DNA of 42,146 nucleotides from Acrocarpospora catenulata. GTDB taxonomy: Bacteria > Actinomycetota > Actinomycetes > Streptosporangiales > Streptosporangiaceae. Positions 33,885-41,862 of this stretch are shown in pieces; within the stretch, counting starts at the first letter, position 1, and every line of letters starts with the position of its first letter. Below the pieces are notes generated by a model, which saw nothing but the letters and a program-made list of their open reading frames with translations, was not told where the DNA came from and made no database searches. Made by a program: the position numbers and the translations under genes. Location: assembly GCF_018476525.1 (NCBI RefSeq), contig NZ_JAHCST010000078.1, forward strand, positions 1-42,146. Reading direction: 5' to 3'.

Positions 33885-34624
33885 CCGGGCGTACGATCTT
33901 GATCACCGGAGCCCGCCGGGGCATCGGGGCGGCGCTCGCCGAGGGCTTGGCGGAGCCGGGCGTCACGCTGGTGCTTCACCACCTGGCCGCCGAGCAGGAG
34001 ACCGCCGAGGTGGCGCGGCACTGCACGGAGGCGGGCGCGAAGGTGCGGATCGTCGAGGCCGACCTGACCGAGCCGACCGCGGTATCGGCGTTGGCGGACC
34101 AGGCCGGCGCGGTCGACATCCTGATCAACAACGCGGCCAGAGCCTCGAACGTGACCCCCGACGAGCTGTCGCCGGCCGAGTGGCAGGCGACCTTCGCGGT
34201 GAACGTGACCGCCCCGATGCTGCTGGCGCAGGCGCTGGCCGGCGGGATGCGGACACGGGGCTGGGGGCGGGTGATCAACATCACCTCGGCCACGGTACGG
34301 CTGGCCGGCCCCTCCGGACCGGCCTACGTCGCCAGCAAGGCGGCGCTGGTCGGGCTGACCCGGTCGCTGGCGCGGGCGTGGGGCCCGGACGGCATCACGG
34401 TCAACGCGATCTCGCCAGGCGCGATCAAGACAGCGAGCGAAGTCGAACTCGCCGACGGCCGTGACCAGGCCGAACTGGACGCCGACGTGATCGCCCGGCA
34501 GACGATGCGCCGCCGGCTGGTGCCGGCCGACCTGGTCGCGGCGGCGCGTTTCCTGGCCGGTGACGGCGCCGCCGGAGTCACCGGCCAAGTGATCGAGGTC
34601 GGCGCCGGCCTCGTCTACCGCTGA
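33881..34624 (+). CDS. SDR family oxidoreductase C
   Basis: A 247-residue classical SDR: TGARRGIG at the cofactor loop, LHHLAAEQE after beta-2, NNAA for NNAG, INITSATV with Ser and YVASK with Tyr/Lys, and the C-terminal GVTGQVIEVGAGL. It lies directly before the FAH-family hydrolase. In the L-fucose and L-rhamnose diketo-hydrolase routes an SDR oxidises the 2-keto-3-deoxy acid to a 2,4-diketo-3-deoxy acid, which the FAH-like enzyme then cleaves. SDR C is the best candidate for that step here; assignment by context only. Start GTG at 33881 overlaps the preceding stop by four bases with GGAGG about 9 bases upstream. Confidence 0.91.
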   Translation: MTGRTILITGARRGIGAALAEGLAEPGVTLVLHHLAAEQETAEVARHCTEAGAKVRIVEADLTEPTAVSALADQAGAVDILINNAARASNVTPDELSPAEWQATFAVNVTAPMLLAQALAGGMRTRGWGRVINITSATVRLAGPSGPAYVASKAALVGLTRSLARAWGPDGITVNAISPGAIKTASEVELADGRDQAELDADVIARQTMRRRLVPADLVAAARFLAGDGAAGVTGQVIEVGAGLVYR

Positions 34625-34643
34625 CCCCGAAAGGAGAAGTGCC

Positions 34644-35492
34644 TTGTACCTCATGCGCATCGGCGCAACCGGCGCCGAGAAGCCGGTCGTCCGCGTCGAT
34701 GAGTCCCACTACATCGACGTCTCGGACGTCACCCCCGATTTCGACGAGCGTTTCTTCGCCGCAGGCGGCACCGCGCTGCTGGCCGACCGGGTCGCCCGGG
34801 GCGATGTGCGGGCGTTCGCCGGCGAGCGGGTCGGCGCGCCGATCGCCCGGCCGCACCAGATCCTCTGCATCGGCCTGAACTACAGCGACCACGCCGCCGA
34901 GACCGGCCAGGCCGTCCCGGCCGAGCCGATCCTGTTCACCAAGTCGCCCAACACCCTGATCGGCCCGTACGACGAAGTGCGCATCCCGCGTGGCGCGTCC
35001 AAGACCGACTGGGAGGTGGAGTTGGGCGTCGTCATCGGCCGCCGCACCTCCTACCTGGACTCGCCGGAGGAGGCCGCTGACGCGATCGCCGGATACTGCG
35101 TGGTCAACGACGTCAGCGAGCGCGCCTTCCAGCTGGAGCGCGGCGGCCAGTGGAGCAAGGGCAAGTCCGCCGAGACGTTCAACCCGGCCGGGCCGTGGCT
35201 GGTCACCCCGGAGGAGGTCCCCGATGTCAGGAACCTCGGCATGTGGCTGGAGGTCAACGGGGTGCGCCGCCAGACCGGCACCACCAAGACCATGATCTTC
35301 GACCCGTACGTGATCGTGCACCACCTGAGCCAGTTCATGGTGCTGGAGCCCGGCGACCTCATCAACACCGGCACCCCGCCCGGCGTCGGCATGGGCCACA
35401 ATCCGCCCATCTGGCTCCAGCCCGGCGACGTCATGGAACTCGGCATCGACGGGCTGGGCAGCCAGCGCCAGCAGGTCGTAGGACCCCGGTAG
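34644..35492 (+). CDS. FAH-family hydrolase, 2,4-diketo-3-deoxy-acid hydrolase-like
   Basis: A 282-residue fumarylacetoacetate hydrolase family protein. It has ILCIGLNYSDHAAETG, FTKSPNTLIGPYDEV, the metal-binding ESW-type WEVELGVVIGR, CVVNDVSERAFQ, GGQWSKGKSAETFNPAGPWL and NTGTPPGVGMG. The QLERGGQWSKGKS... stretch is typical of the subgroup with 2,4-diketo-3-deoxy-L-fuconate hydrolase, which yields pyruvate and a hydroxy acid. Start TTG at 34644 has AAGGAG seven bases upstream. It is the last gene of the operon; the convergent aldehyde dehydrogenase gene ends only 19 bases away and no hairpin is seen. Cleavage of the final diketo acid is the expected role. Confidence 0.93.
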   Translation: MYLMRIGATGAEKPVVRVDESHYIDVSDVTPDFDERFFAAGGTALLADRVARGDVRAFAGERVGAPIARPHQILCIGLNYSDHAAETGQAVPAEPILFTKSPNTLIGPYDEVRIPRGASKTDWEVELGVVIGRRTSYLDSPEEAADAIAGYCVVNDVSERAFQLERGGQWSKGKSAETFNPAGPWLVTPEEVPDVRNLGMWLEVNGVRRQTGTTKTMIFDPYVIVHHLSQFMVLEPGDLINTGTPPGVGMGHNPPIWLQPGDVMELGIDGLGSQRQQVVGPR

Positions 35493-35511
35493 CAGCCTCG
35501 CGGCCACTGGT

Positions 35512-37047
35512 TCAGAGGCGGAAGCCGAGGTCTGGGGTGATGTCGGCGACGTCCATCTGGGCCTTCTGCAGGCGGCCCGAGTAGTCCCAGTTCAGGGCCT
35601 GCCATCGGGTGAACTGGTCGAGGACCCACATTCCGGATTGGCGGCTTCCGTTACCTGACTTTCCGTTTCCGCCGAAGGGGAGGTGTGCCTCCGCGCCCGA
35701 GGTCGAGTTGTTCACGCTGACCATTCCGGCCGAGATGCCCTCCCGGAAGCGGAACGCCGCCTTCGGGTCGGTGGTGTAGATGGAGGAGGAGAGTCCATAG
35801 CCGGGCTTGTTGGAGAGTTCGATCGCCTCGTCCAGGGTCTGGTAGGTGGTTACGCCGACGATCGGGCCGAAGGTCTCCTCAAGGAAGAGACGATCACCGT
35901 CCCGTACACCGTCCACGATCACCGGGTGGTAGTAGAGCCCACCCGCCCCGGTGAACTCGCCACGCGGATTGTCAGCGCTGATCTGCCCAACCGGGCCGGA
36001 AACCACCTGGTGATGGGGTTCGATCCACCCCAGATACGCCTCGAACCGGTCGGCGAAGCGACGATCCAGAAGGGGCCCGCAGAGGACATCGCCGCCCGGA
36101 TCCCCGATCTCCGCGGCCCCGACGGCCGCCGCGTACCGAGCCACGAACTCATCGTGCACCGACTCGTGCACGATCACCGTGCCCAGCGAGGTGCACCGCT
36201 GCCCAGCAGTACCGAACCCCGCGAATAGCGCCCCCTCGACGGCGAGGTCGAGATCGGCGTCCGCCGTCACCACCATCGGATTCTTCCCACCGAGCTCCAG
36301 ACAGGGCGCCTGCAGGTGACGCCCACAGAGCTCACCCACCCGCCGCCCCACCTCGGACGACCCGGTGAACCCGACCTTCTGCACCAACCCTTCGGCCAGC
36401 CCCCGCTCAAGCCCCGCGTAGGTGGTCTCCCCGTCCGCGAAGACGATGTTCAACACCCCATCCGGCAACCCAGCCGCCACGAACAGCCGGAAAAGCGCGT
36501 GCGCGGACGCGGCGGCGTACTCGGCGGGCTTCCACACCACGGCGTTGCCGCAGAGCAGCGCGGGCACCAGATACCAGGAGGGCACCGCCACCGGGAAGTT
36601 CCCCGCCGTGATGATCGCCGCCACCCCCACCGGCGTACGGAAGGTGAACAGGTTCTTGTCCGGCATCTCGGACGGCACGGTCTGCCCGTACAGCCGCCGC
36701 CCTTCCCCCAGGAAGAAGTCGCAGGTGTCCACGATCTCCCGAACCTCGCCCAGCGCCTCCGCGTACGGCTTGCCGATCTCCTCGGTCACCAGCCGCGCCA
36801 GCGTCTCGGCGTTGGCCTCCACCAGCCGCCCGATCGAGGCCACCACCCGCCCCCGGACGGGAGCCGGCACCCGCGCCCACTCCGCCTGCGCCTCCTTGGC
36901 GGCACGGCAGGCTCCCGCGAACGTCTCGACGTCCGCCAGCCGGACCTCCGCGACGATCTCGTCCAGCCGGGCCGGATTGACCGACTCGTAGACCGGCCCA
37001 AGCGAGCCGTCTTTCCCTGCGATTACGGAAACGATGTGGCGGGTCAC
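35512..37047 (-). CDS. Aldehyde dehydrogenase family protein
   Basis: An NAD(P)-dependent aldehyde dehydrogenase of 511 residues. Present are the PSWYLVPALLCGNAVVWKPAEY cofactor region, GFTGSSEVGRR, the general base Glu in ELGGKNP, and the nucleophile Cys in GQRCTS, then EETFGPIVGV and LPFGGNGKSGNG. The actual start is GTG at 37047, six bases after GGAGG; an in-frame ATG at 37134 would give a 29-residue extension without a ribosome-binding site. The form resembles the ALDH group that includes piperideine-6-carboxylate and ketoglutarate semialdehyde dehydrogenases, but the substrate is open. It is the third gene of a minus-strand set (LuxR-type regulator, cupin_5 protein, ALDH). It abuts the catabolic island, but lies on the opposite strand under another promoter. 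Confidence 0.93.
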   Translation of the reverse strand: MTRHIVSVIAGKDGSLGPVYESVNPARLDEIVAEVRLADVETFAGACRAAKEAQAEWARVPAPVRGRVVASIGRLVEANAETLARLVTEEIGKPYAEALGEVREIVDTCDFFLGEGRRLYGQTVPSEMPDKNLFTFRTPVGVAAIITAGNFPVAVPSWYLVPALLCGNAVVWKPAEYAAASAHALFRLFVAAGLPDGVLNIVFADGETTYAGLERGLAEGLVQKVGFTGSSEVGRRVGELCGRHLQAPCLELGGKNPMVVTADADLDLAVEGALFAGFGTAGQRCTSLGTVIVHESVHDEFVARYAAAVGAAEIGDPGGDVLCGPLLDRRFADRFEAYLGWIEPHHQVVSGPVGQISADNPRGEFTGAGGLYYHPVIVDGVRDGDRLFLEETFGPIVGVTTYQTLDEAIELSNKPGYGLSSSIYTTDPKAAFRFREGISAGMVSVNNSTSGAEAHLPFGGNGKSGNGSRQSGMWVLDQFTRWQALNWDYSGRLQKAQMDVADITPDLGFRL

Positions 37048-37081
37048 CGTCGACCTCCAAAATGCTCCACGATGGGCATGC

Positions 37082-37534
37082 TCATCCTTCAGTATTTCCG
37101 TCTCCATCGAGCATCCGGAAGTCCGCGAAGTCAAACCCCGGCGACACCACGCAACTCACCAGGACGCCCTCCTCCCCGGCGGGCCGCGCGGCCTGCCAGG
37201 TCCCCGCCGGCACCAGCGCCTGCGGCACCTGCCCACCCGCCACATCCGGCCCCAGCACGACAGCCGTCTCCGCACCGGGAGCGGCCCCATCCCCGCCCAG
37301 GGTCAGCACCAGCGGCCCACCCCGATGCCAGAACCAGAGCTCGGCGCTGCGCACCACGTGCCACACCGACTCCTCCCCGGGCTCCAGCAGAAAGTAGATC
37401 GAGGTGGCGCTGCTCCGCGCCCCCGGATACCCCGGCGGCTGGAACGCCACCGGCGACCGCCACACCTCCCGGAACCAACCACCCTCGGGATGCGGAACCA
37501 GCCCCAGCTCTTCGGCGAGTTTCGGTGTGCTCAT
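37082..37534 (-). CDS. Cupin_5 (DUF985) domain protein
   Basis: A 150-residue single-domain cupin. GLVPHPEGGWFREVWRS near the N-terminus and SSATSIYFLLEPGEESVWHVVRSAELWFWHRG are the hallmark of the cupin_5 family, for which no firm function is known; SVVSPGFDFADF-type ends also match. It has no signal peptide. It starts 9 bases after the LuxR-type regulator stop and its own stop lies 34 bases before the aldehyde dehydrogenase start, so the three genes are probably one transcript. A sugar or small-molecule binding or isomerase role is possible. Confidence 0.9.
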   Translation of the reverse strand: MSTPKLAEELGLVPHPEGGWFREVWRSPVAFQPPGYPGARSSATSIYFLLEPGEESVWHVVRSAELWFWHRGGPLVLTLGGDGAAPGAETAVVLGPDVAGGQVPQALVPAGTWQAARPAGEEGVLVSCVVSPGFDFADFRMLDGDGNTEG

Positions 37535-37543
37535 GCGAAAATC

Positions 37544-40417
37544 CTAGTTTTCCTGACCCGCGATGCCCTCCTGATGGGCGATGGCCGCGGCCTGTGTCCG
37601 CGTGGTGGCCCCGAGTTTGGCCAGGATGTTCGACACGTGCACGCTCGCCGTCTTCTGCGAGATGAACAACCGCTCCCCGATCTCCCGGTTGGACGCCCCG
37701 GCCGTCACCAGGGCGAGCACCTCCCGCTCCCGGCTGGTCAGCCCGCCCAGCAGGCTCGGCGGCGGCGCCTCCCCGGCCGCGAACCTGGCCCGGCGCCCCA
37801 GCTCGGTCAGGGCCCGTCCGAGCGGCGCCGCCCCCAGTTGCTCGGCCACGGCCACGGCGGCGTGCCACTCGACCCGGGCCGTTTCCCGCTCCCCGGCCTC
37901 CAGCAGGGCTTCGGCCAGCCGCCACCGTGACCGGGCCTCCTCGTACCGGAACCCGAAGCCGAAGGCGTGCACCGAGGCCCGCCAGACCTCCGGTGTGGCG
38001 GTGCCGCACACCCGGTGCCACTCCGCCTCGGCCCGGGCCAGCCAGCCCAGGCCCTCAGGGCCGAGCTCCCCGCGCGGCCCGGACAGGCCGTTGGCCGCCG
38101 CGTGCCGCGCCGCCGCCAGCAGCTCGTCGGCCCGCTCCCGGACCGCCGCCCGCTGCTGGCTGCCCAGTTCGGCAAGCGCCCACAGCCCCGTGGCCGCGAT
38201 CCGGATCCACCCCGGATCGTACGGCTTGAGCGTGCCGGCCACCGCTTCCACATGCTCCCGCGCGGTGCCCGGATCCCCCCGCCAGAGCGCCTGCTCGGCC
38301 GCCATGCCCCGGGCCATGTAGTTGACCAGCTCGTCCCCCCAGAACGGCGCCAGCCAGCGCAGCCGCTCGTCGGCGGCCTCCCGCCCCTGCCCGACCTCCA
38401 CGAACAGCGCGAAGGAGGACAGCGTCGCCTCGGGGATGGTGCCCACCCGCACCCCGAACCCGGCCGCCAGCGTCTCGGCGGTGGCCCAGTCCCCGTCCAC
38501 GTAGTGCACCAGATACTGAAGGAACCGCAGGTCGGTGCCGAACAGGCTCCAGGTGAGCCCGGTCTCCCCGGCCAGCCGGATCCCGTCCTCGGCCGACTTG
38601 GCCGCGGCCTCCAGATGGCCCTGCTCGAACTGCACCCGGGCGTGGTTGAACCGGGCCCGCAGGTTGATGGACAGGATCGGCGAGTTCTGCGCGGCGGCGC
38701 CGGACAGCAGCTTCTCGGCCTGCGCGAGGGTGCCGGTGGCCTCCTCGAACAGGGCCAGCGAGACCAGCGCGGCGGCCTCCGCGTCGCCGGCCCCGGTGTG
38801 CCGGGCCACCTCCAGCGCCCGGGTGGCGGTGGCCCGCGCCTCGCCCGGCTGTTCCGCGGCCCAGAGCGTGCGCGCGTAGGTGGCCAGGGCGCGGGCCAGC
38901 AGCGGGCTGTTCCCGAGCGGGTCGAGGGTCGTTACCGCGGTGCGGGCCGCGTCCAGCATGCCGGCGAAATCGTCCACGTCGGCCTGGTAGTAGGCCAGCC
39001 GCTCGTTGACCTCGGCCACCAGCTCGGGGGTGGTGGCCAGCCGCCGCAGCCGTTTGAGCTGGGCGATGGCCCGGTGGTACTCGCCGCTGTCGGCCGCCGC
39101 GGCGGCGCTGTCCAGGGCCAGCCTGGCCAGGGTGACGCCGGTCAGCCGCTCGGCGTCCGGCACATGCTCCCAGTCGGCCAGGGCGCGGTCGAAGTGGCGG
39201 TGCGCCTCGGCGGGGGCGCCGAGCTCGATGGCCCGCCGCCCCGCCGCCACCGAGGCGAGCACCGCGCCGCGCGGGTCGTGCGCGGCGGCGTAGTGGTGGG
39301 CCAGCTCGGCGGGCGCGCCGCCGAGCTCGGTGAGCAGGCCCGCGAAAGCCAGGTGCAGCCGGGTCCGCTCGCCGGGCAGCAGGTCGCCGTAGACGGCCTC
39401 CTGGAGCAGCGCGTGCCGGAACTGATAGCCGGTCCGCCGGTCCACGGTGAGCAGGCCGCGCGAGACGATCTCACGCAGCGACTCCTCCAGCGGCCCGTCG
39501 GCCAGCCCGGCCGCCGCCCTGAGCAGGTCGTGGTCGACCCTGCGCCCGGCCACCGCGGCCACCCGGATCACCTGCTGCGCGGTGTCCGGCAGCCCTTCCA
39601 CCCGGGCCATCAGCACGTCGGCCAGTGTGCCGGGCAGCCGCTCGGCCTCGGCGGTGGCGGCGAACAGCTCCTCGGCGAAGAACGGGTTGCCCCCGGCGCG
39701 CCGGATCACCCCGTCGAGCACGGCGGTGTCGCCGTCGCACAGCTCCAGCAGGTGGGCGGCGATCGCGTCGTCCGGCAGCGGCGCCAGCTCCACCCCGGTG
39801 ACCAGCGGCAGCCGGTGCAGCTCGGCCAGCACCGGGCGCAGGGGATGACGGCGGTGCAGGTCGTCGGTGCGGTAGGTGCCGACCAGGCAGACCCGCTCCC
39901 GCTGGAGCATCCGGGTCAGGAACACCACCAGGTCGCGGGTGGACCGGTCGGCCCAGTGCAGATCCTCCAGCACCAGCAGCACCGGCCGCTGCCCGGCCAC
40001 CTCGCCGAGCAGGCTGATCGTCGAACCGAACAGCCGCTGCTGCGCCAGCCCCCCGGTCACCGGGTCGCCCGGCGCGGCCTCCCCGTCCGGCAGCAGCCGC
40101 CGCAGCACCGGCCGCGCGGCCAGCGCCCCCGGCACCGGCCCGTCCGGCCCGGCCCCGCGCAGCGCGTCGGCCAGCGGCAGGTACGGCAGCGCGTCCCCCA
40201 GCTCCGCGCACTGGCCGACCAGAACCTCGAACCCCCGCTCCCCGGCCAGCCGGGACAGCTCCTTGACCAGCCGGGTCTTGCCGATCCCCGCGTCGCCCCC
40301 GACCAGCGCGACACCGGCCAGCCCCCCGGCCGCCGCGTCGAGCACCCCCCGCAGCCGGGCCAGCTCGGCGGACCGCCCGATAAGCTCGCTATGGGTGCTT
40401 TGAGCGAATCGCGCCAT
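37544..40417 (-). CDS. LuxR family regulator with AAA ATPase domain (LAL type)
   Basis: A large ATP-binding LuxR-type activator of about 957 residues. The N-terminal AAA/STAND domain has LIGRSAELARL, Walker A GGDAGIGKTRL (41-51) and Walker B-like LLVLEDLHWAD; a long Ala/Glu-rich helical-repeat middle (TPR-like) spans roughly 400-870; the C-terminal LuxR HTH reads LTSREREVLALVTAGASNREIGERLFISQKTASVHVSNILAKLG. ATG at 40417 is adopted; the GTG directly before it (40420) is equally possible and no good ribosome-binding site is seen. Such proteins use ATP and a bound sugar or protein signal to activate nearby catabolic or secondary-metabolite genes. Its neighbours in the same direction are a cupin and an aldehyde dehydrogenase. 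Confidence 0.94.
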   Translation of the reverse strand: MARFAQSTHSELIGRSAELARLRGVLDAAAGGLAGVALVGGDAGIGKTRLVKELSRLAGERGFEVLVGQCAELGDALPYLPLADALRGAGPDGPVPGALAARPVLRRLLPDGEAAPGDPVTGGLAQQRLFGSTISLLGEVAGQRPVLLVLEDLHWADRSTRDLVVFLTRMLQRERVCLVGTYRTDDLHRRHPLRPVLAELHRLPLVTGVELAPLPDDAIAAHLLELCDGDTAVLDGVIRRAGGNPFFAEELFAATAEAERLPGTLADVLMARVEGLPDTAQQVIRVAAVAGRRVDHDLLRAAAGLADGPLEESLREIVSRGLLTVDRRTGYQFRHALLQEAVYGDLLPGERTRLHLAFAGLLTELGGAPAELAHHYAAAHDPRGAVLASVAAGRRAIELGAPAEAHRHFDRALADWEHVPDAERLTGVTLARLALDSAAAAADSGEYHRAIAQLKRLRRLATTPELVAEVNERLAYYQADVDDFAGMLDAARTAVTTLDPLGNSPLLARALATYARTLWAAEQPGEARATATRALEVARHTGAGDAEAAALVSLALFEEATGTLAQAEKLLSGAAAQNSPILSINLRARFNHARVQFEQGHLEAAAKSAEDGIRLAGETGLTWSLFGTDLRFLQYLVHYVDGDWATAETLAAGFGVRVGTIPEATLSSFALFVEVGQGREAADERLRWLAPFWGDELVNYMARGMAAEQALWRGDPGTAREHVEAVAGTLKPYDPGWIRIAATGLWALAELGSQQRAAVRERADELLAAARHAAANGLSGPRGELGPEGLGWLARAEAEWHRVCGTATPEVWRASVHAFGFGFRYEEARSRWRLAEALLEAGERETARVEWHAAVAVAEQLGAAPLGRALTELGRRARFAAGEAPPPSLLGGLTSREREVLALVTAGASNREIGERLFISQKTASVHVSNILAKLGATTRTQAAAIAHQEGIAGQEN

Positions 40418-40486
40418 CACGGAGTGAGTATTTCACGCGCCACCGACAGAACCCGGACCCCGAACAACGGGCTGAACTGGGCGGGC

Positions 40487-40514
40487 TTGTTTTGTCGTCC
40501 GCCCCGGATATGGT
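40487..40514 (+). promoter_or_regulatory. Probable promoter of a leaderless SWIM gene
   Basis: -35 TTGTTT (40487-40492), 16-base spacer, -10 TATGGT (40509-40514). The predicted transcription start, seven bases after the -10 box, coincides with the GTG at 40522. No ribosome-binding site precedes that GTG. Together these fit a leaderless message. Confidence 0.5.
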
Positions 40515-40521
40515 GCGGCGC

Positions 40522-41862
40522 GTGATCGAACGTTGGAGTCGGGATCAGGTGCTGGCGCTCGCGCCGGACGCCGCGTCGCAGAAGGCGGCGGCAGGTGTGA
40601 GCGCCCCCGCGAAGTGGCTGGTGACCGGGGTGACCGGGGCCGTGGTGTGGGGGGAGTGCAAGGGCAGCGGCGCCAAGCCGTACCGGGCGTGTGTGGATCT
40701 GAGCGAGCCCGCGTACAAGTGCAGTTGCCCGAGCCGGAAGTTCCCCTGCAAGCACGCGCTTGGCCTGCTGCTGCTCTGGTCGGCGGACGGGGCGCCGCCC
40801 GTCGAGGAGCCGGTGGACTGGGTGGGCGAGTGGCTGGACCAGCGCCGGGAGCGGGCGGCCAGGCAGGAGGCCAGGGAGAAGGCGAAGGCGGAGGCGGAGC
40901 CGACGGAGAAGGCCGAGAAGGTCACCGACGAGCGGCGCGCCCGGCAGCGGGCGGAGCGGGTCGAGGCCGGGCTGGCCGACCTGGAGCGCTGGCTCCGCGA
41001 CCAGATCGCCCACGGCATCGCGGACGCCCGCCGCACCGGCCTGCGGGACTGGGACGAGCTGGCCAAACGGCTGATCGACGCGCAGGCCCCCGGCGTCTCC
41101 AGCGCGGTCGCCGGGCTCAGCCGGGTGCTCAGGCACGAGGACTGGCCGGCCAGGCTGCTCGCCGAGTACGGGCTGATCCACCTGCTCGCGGTCGGCTACC
41201 GGCGCAGCGCCGAGCTCCCGGCGGACCTGGCCGAGACGATCAGGTCCCGGGTGGGCTTCTCCACGCCGAAGGAGGCCGTGCTCGCCCGGCCCCCGGTCCG
41301 CGACCACTGGCAGGTGGTGGCCACCCGGGACGAGGAGCGCGACCGCCTGGTCTCCCGCCGGGTCTGGCTGCACGGCCGGGCCACCGGCCGCCCGGCCCTG
41401 GTCCTGTCCTTCGCCCCGGTCGGCCAGGTGCTGGACGCCTCGCTGGTGCTGGGCACCACGCTCGACGCCGACCTGGCCTTCTACCCGGGCGCCGCGCCGC
41501 TGCGGGCGCTGGTCGCCGAGCGCCACGCGCCCGCCACGCCCATCCAGGCTCCGCCGCACGGGATCCGCGTCGCCGAGGTGCCCGGCCTGATCGCCGACGT
41601 GCTGGCCAGGGACCCGTGGACGGAGTCCTGGCCGCTGATCCTCACCGACGTGGTGCCGGCCCGCTCCGGCGACGCCTGGCATCTGACCGACCACCATCCC
41701 AAGGAGGAGAACGCCGTGCCGCTGCTGCCCTCGGCCGCGCCGCCGTGGAACCTGGCTGCGGTCTCCGGCGGCCATCCGGTGACCGTGGCCGCCGAGTGGA
41801 CCCCCGACGGCCTGCGCCTGCTGACCACCTGGGACGAGTACGGACGGGTGGTGACACTGTGA
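40522..41862 (+). CDS. SWIM zinc finger protein
   Basis: About 446 residues. The N-terminal part has RWSRDQVLALAPDAASQKAA and the SWIM zinc motif CSCPSRKFPCKH (CxC...CxH) followed by an Ala/Glu/Lys-rich coiled-coil-like region and then a mixed alpha/beta domain without a known fold. SWIM motifs bind DNA or protein. I choose GTG at 40522 because homology begins there and because the promoter suggests a leaderless transcript; upstream in-frame TTG (40492), ATG (40510) and GTG (40513) are alternatives. The stop overlaps the next GTG by four bases, so the two proteins are made together. From memory, such SWIM/DUF5691 pairs in actinobacteria are often followed by MoxR-type AAA and VWA-domain genes. 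Function unknown. Confidence 0.9.
   Translation: MIERWSRDQVLALAPDAASQKAAAGVSAPAKWLVTGVTGAVVWGECKGSGAKPYRACVDLSEPAYKCSCPSRKFPCKHALGLLLLWSADGAPPVEEPVDWVGEWLDQRRERAARQEAREKAKAEAEPTEKAEKVTDERRARQRAERVEAGLADLERWLRDQIAHGIADARRTGLRDWDELAKRLIDAQAPGVSSAVAGLSRVLRHEDWPARLLAEYGLIHLLAVGYRRSAELPADLAETIRSRVGFSTPKEAVLARPPVRDHWQVVATRDEERDRLVSRRVWLHGRATGRPALVLSFAPVGQVLDASLVLGTTLDADLAFYPGAAPLRALVAERHAPATPIQAPPHGIRVAEVPGLIADVLARDPWTESWPLILTDVVPARSGDAWHLTDHHPKEENAVPLLPSAAPPWNLAAVSGGHPVTVAAEWTPDGLRLLTTWDEYGRVVTL

Noticed and set aside
37967-40525. Plus-strand open frame of about 852 codons opposite the LuxR-type regulator
   Set aside because: Same reason: no domain, Gly/Gln/Arg-rich composition and a clear real gene on the other strand.
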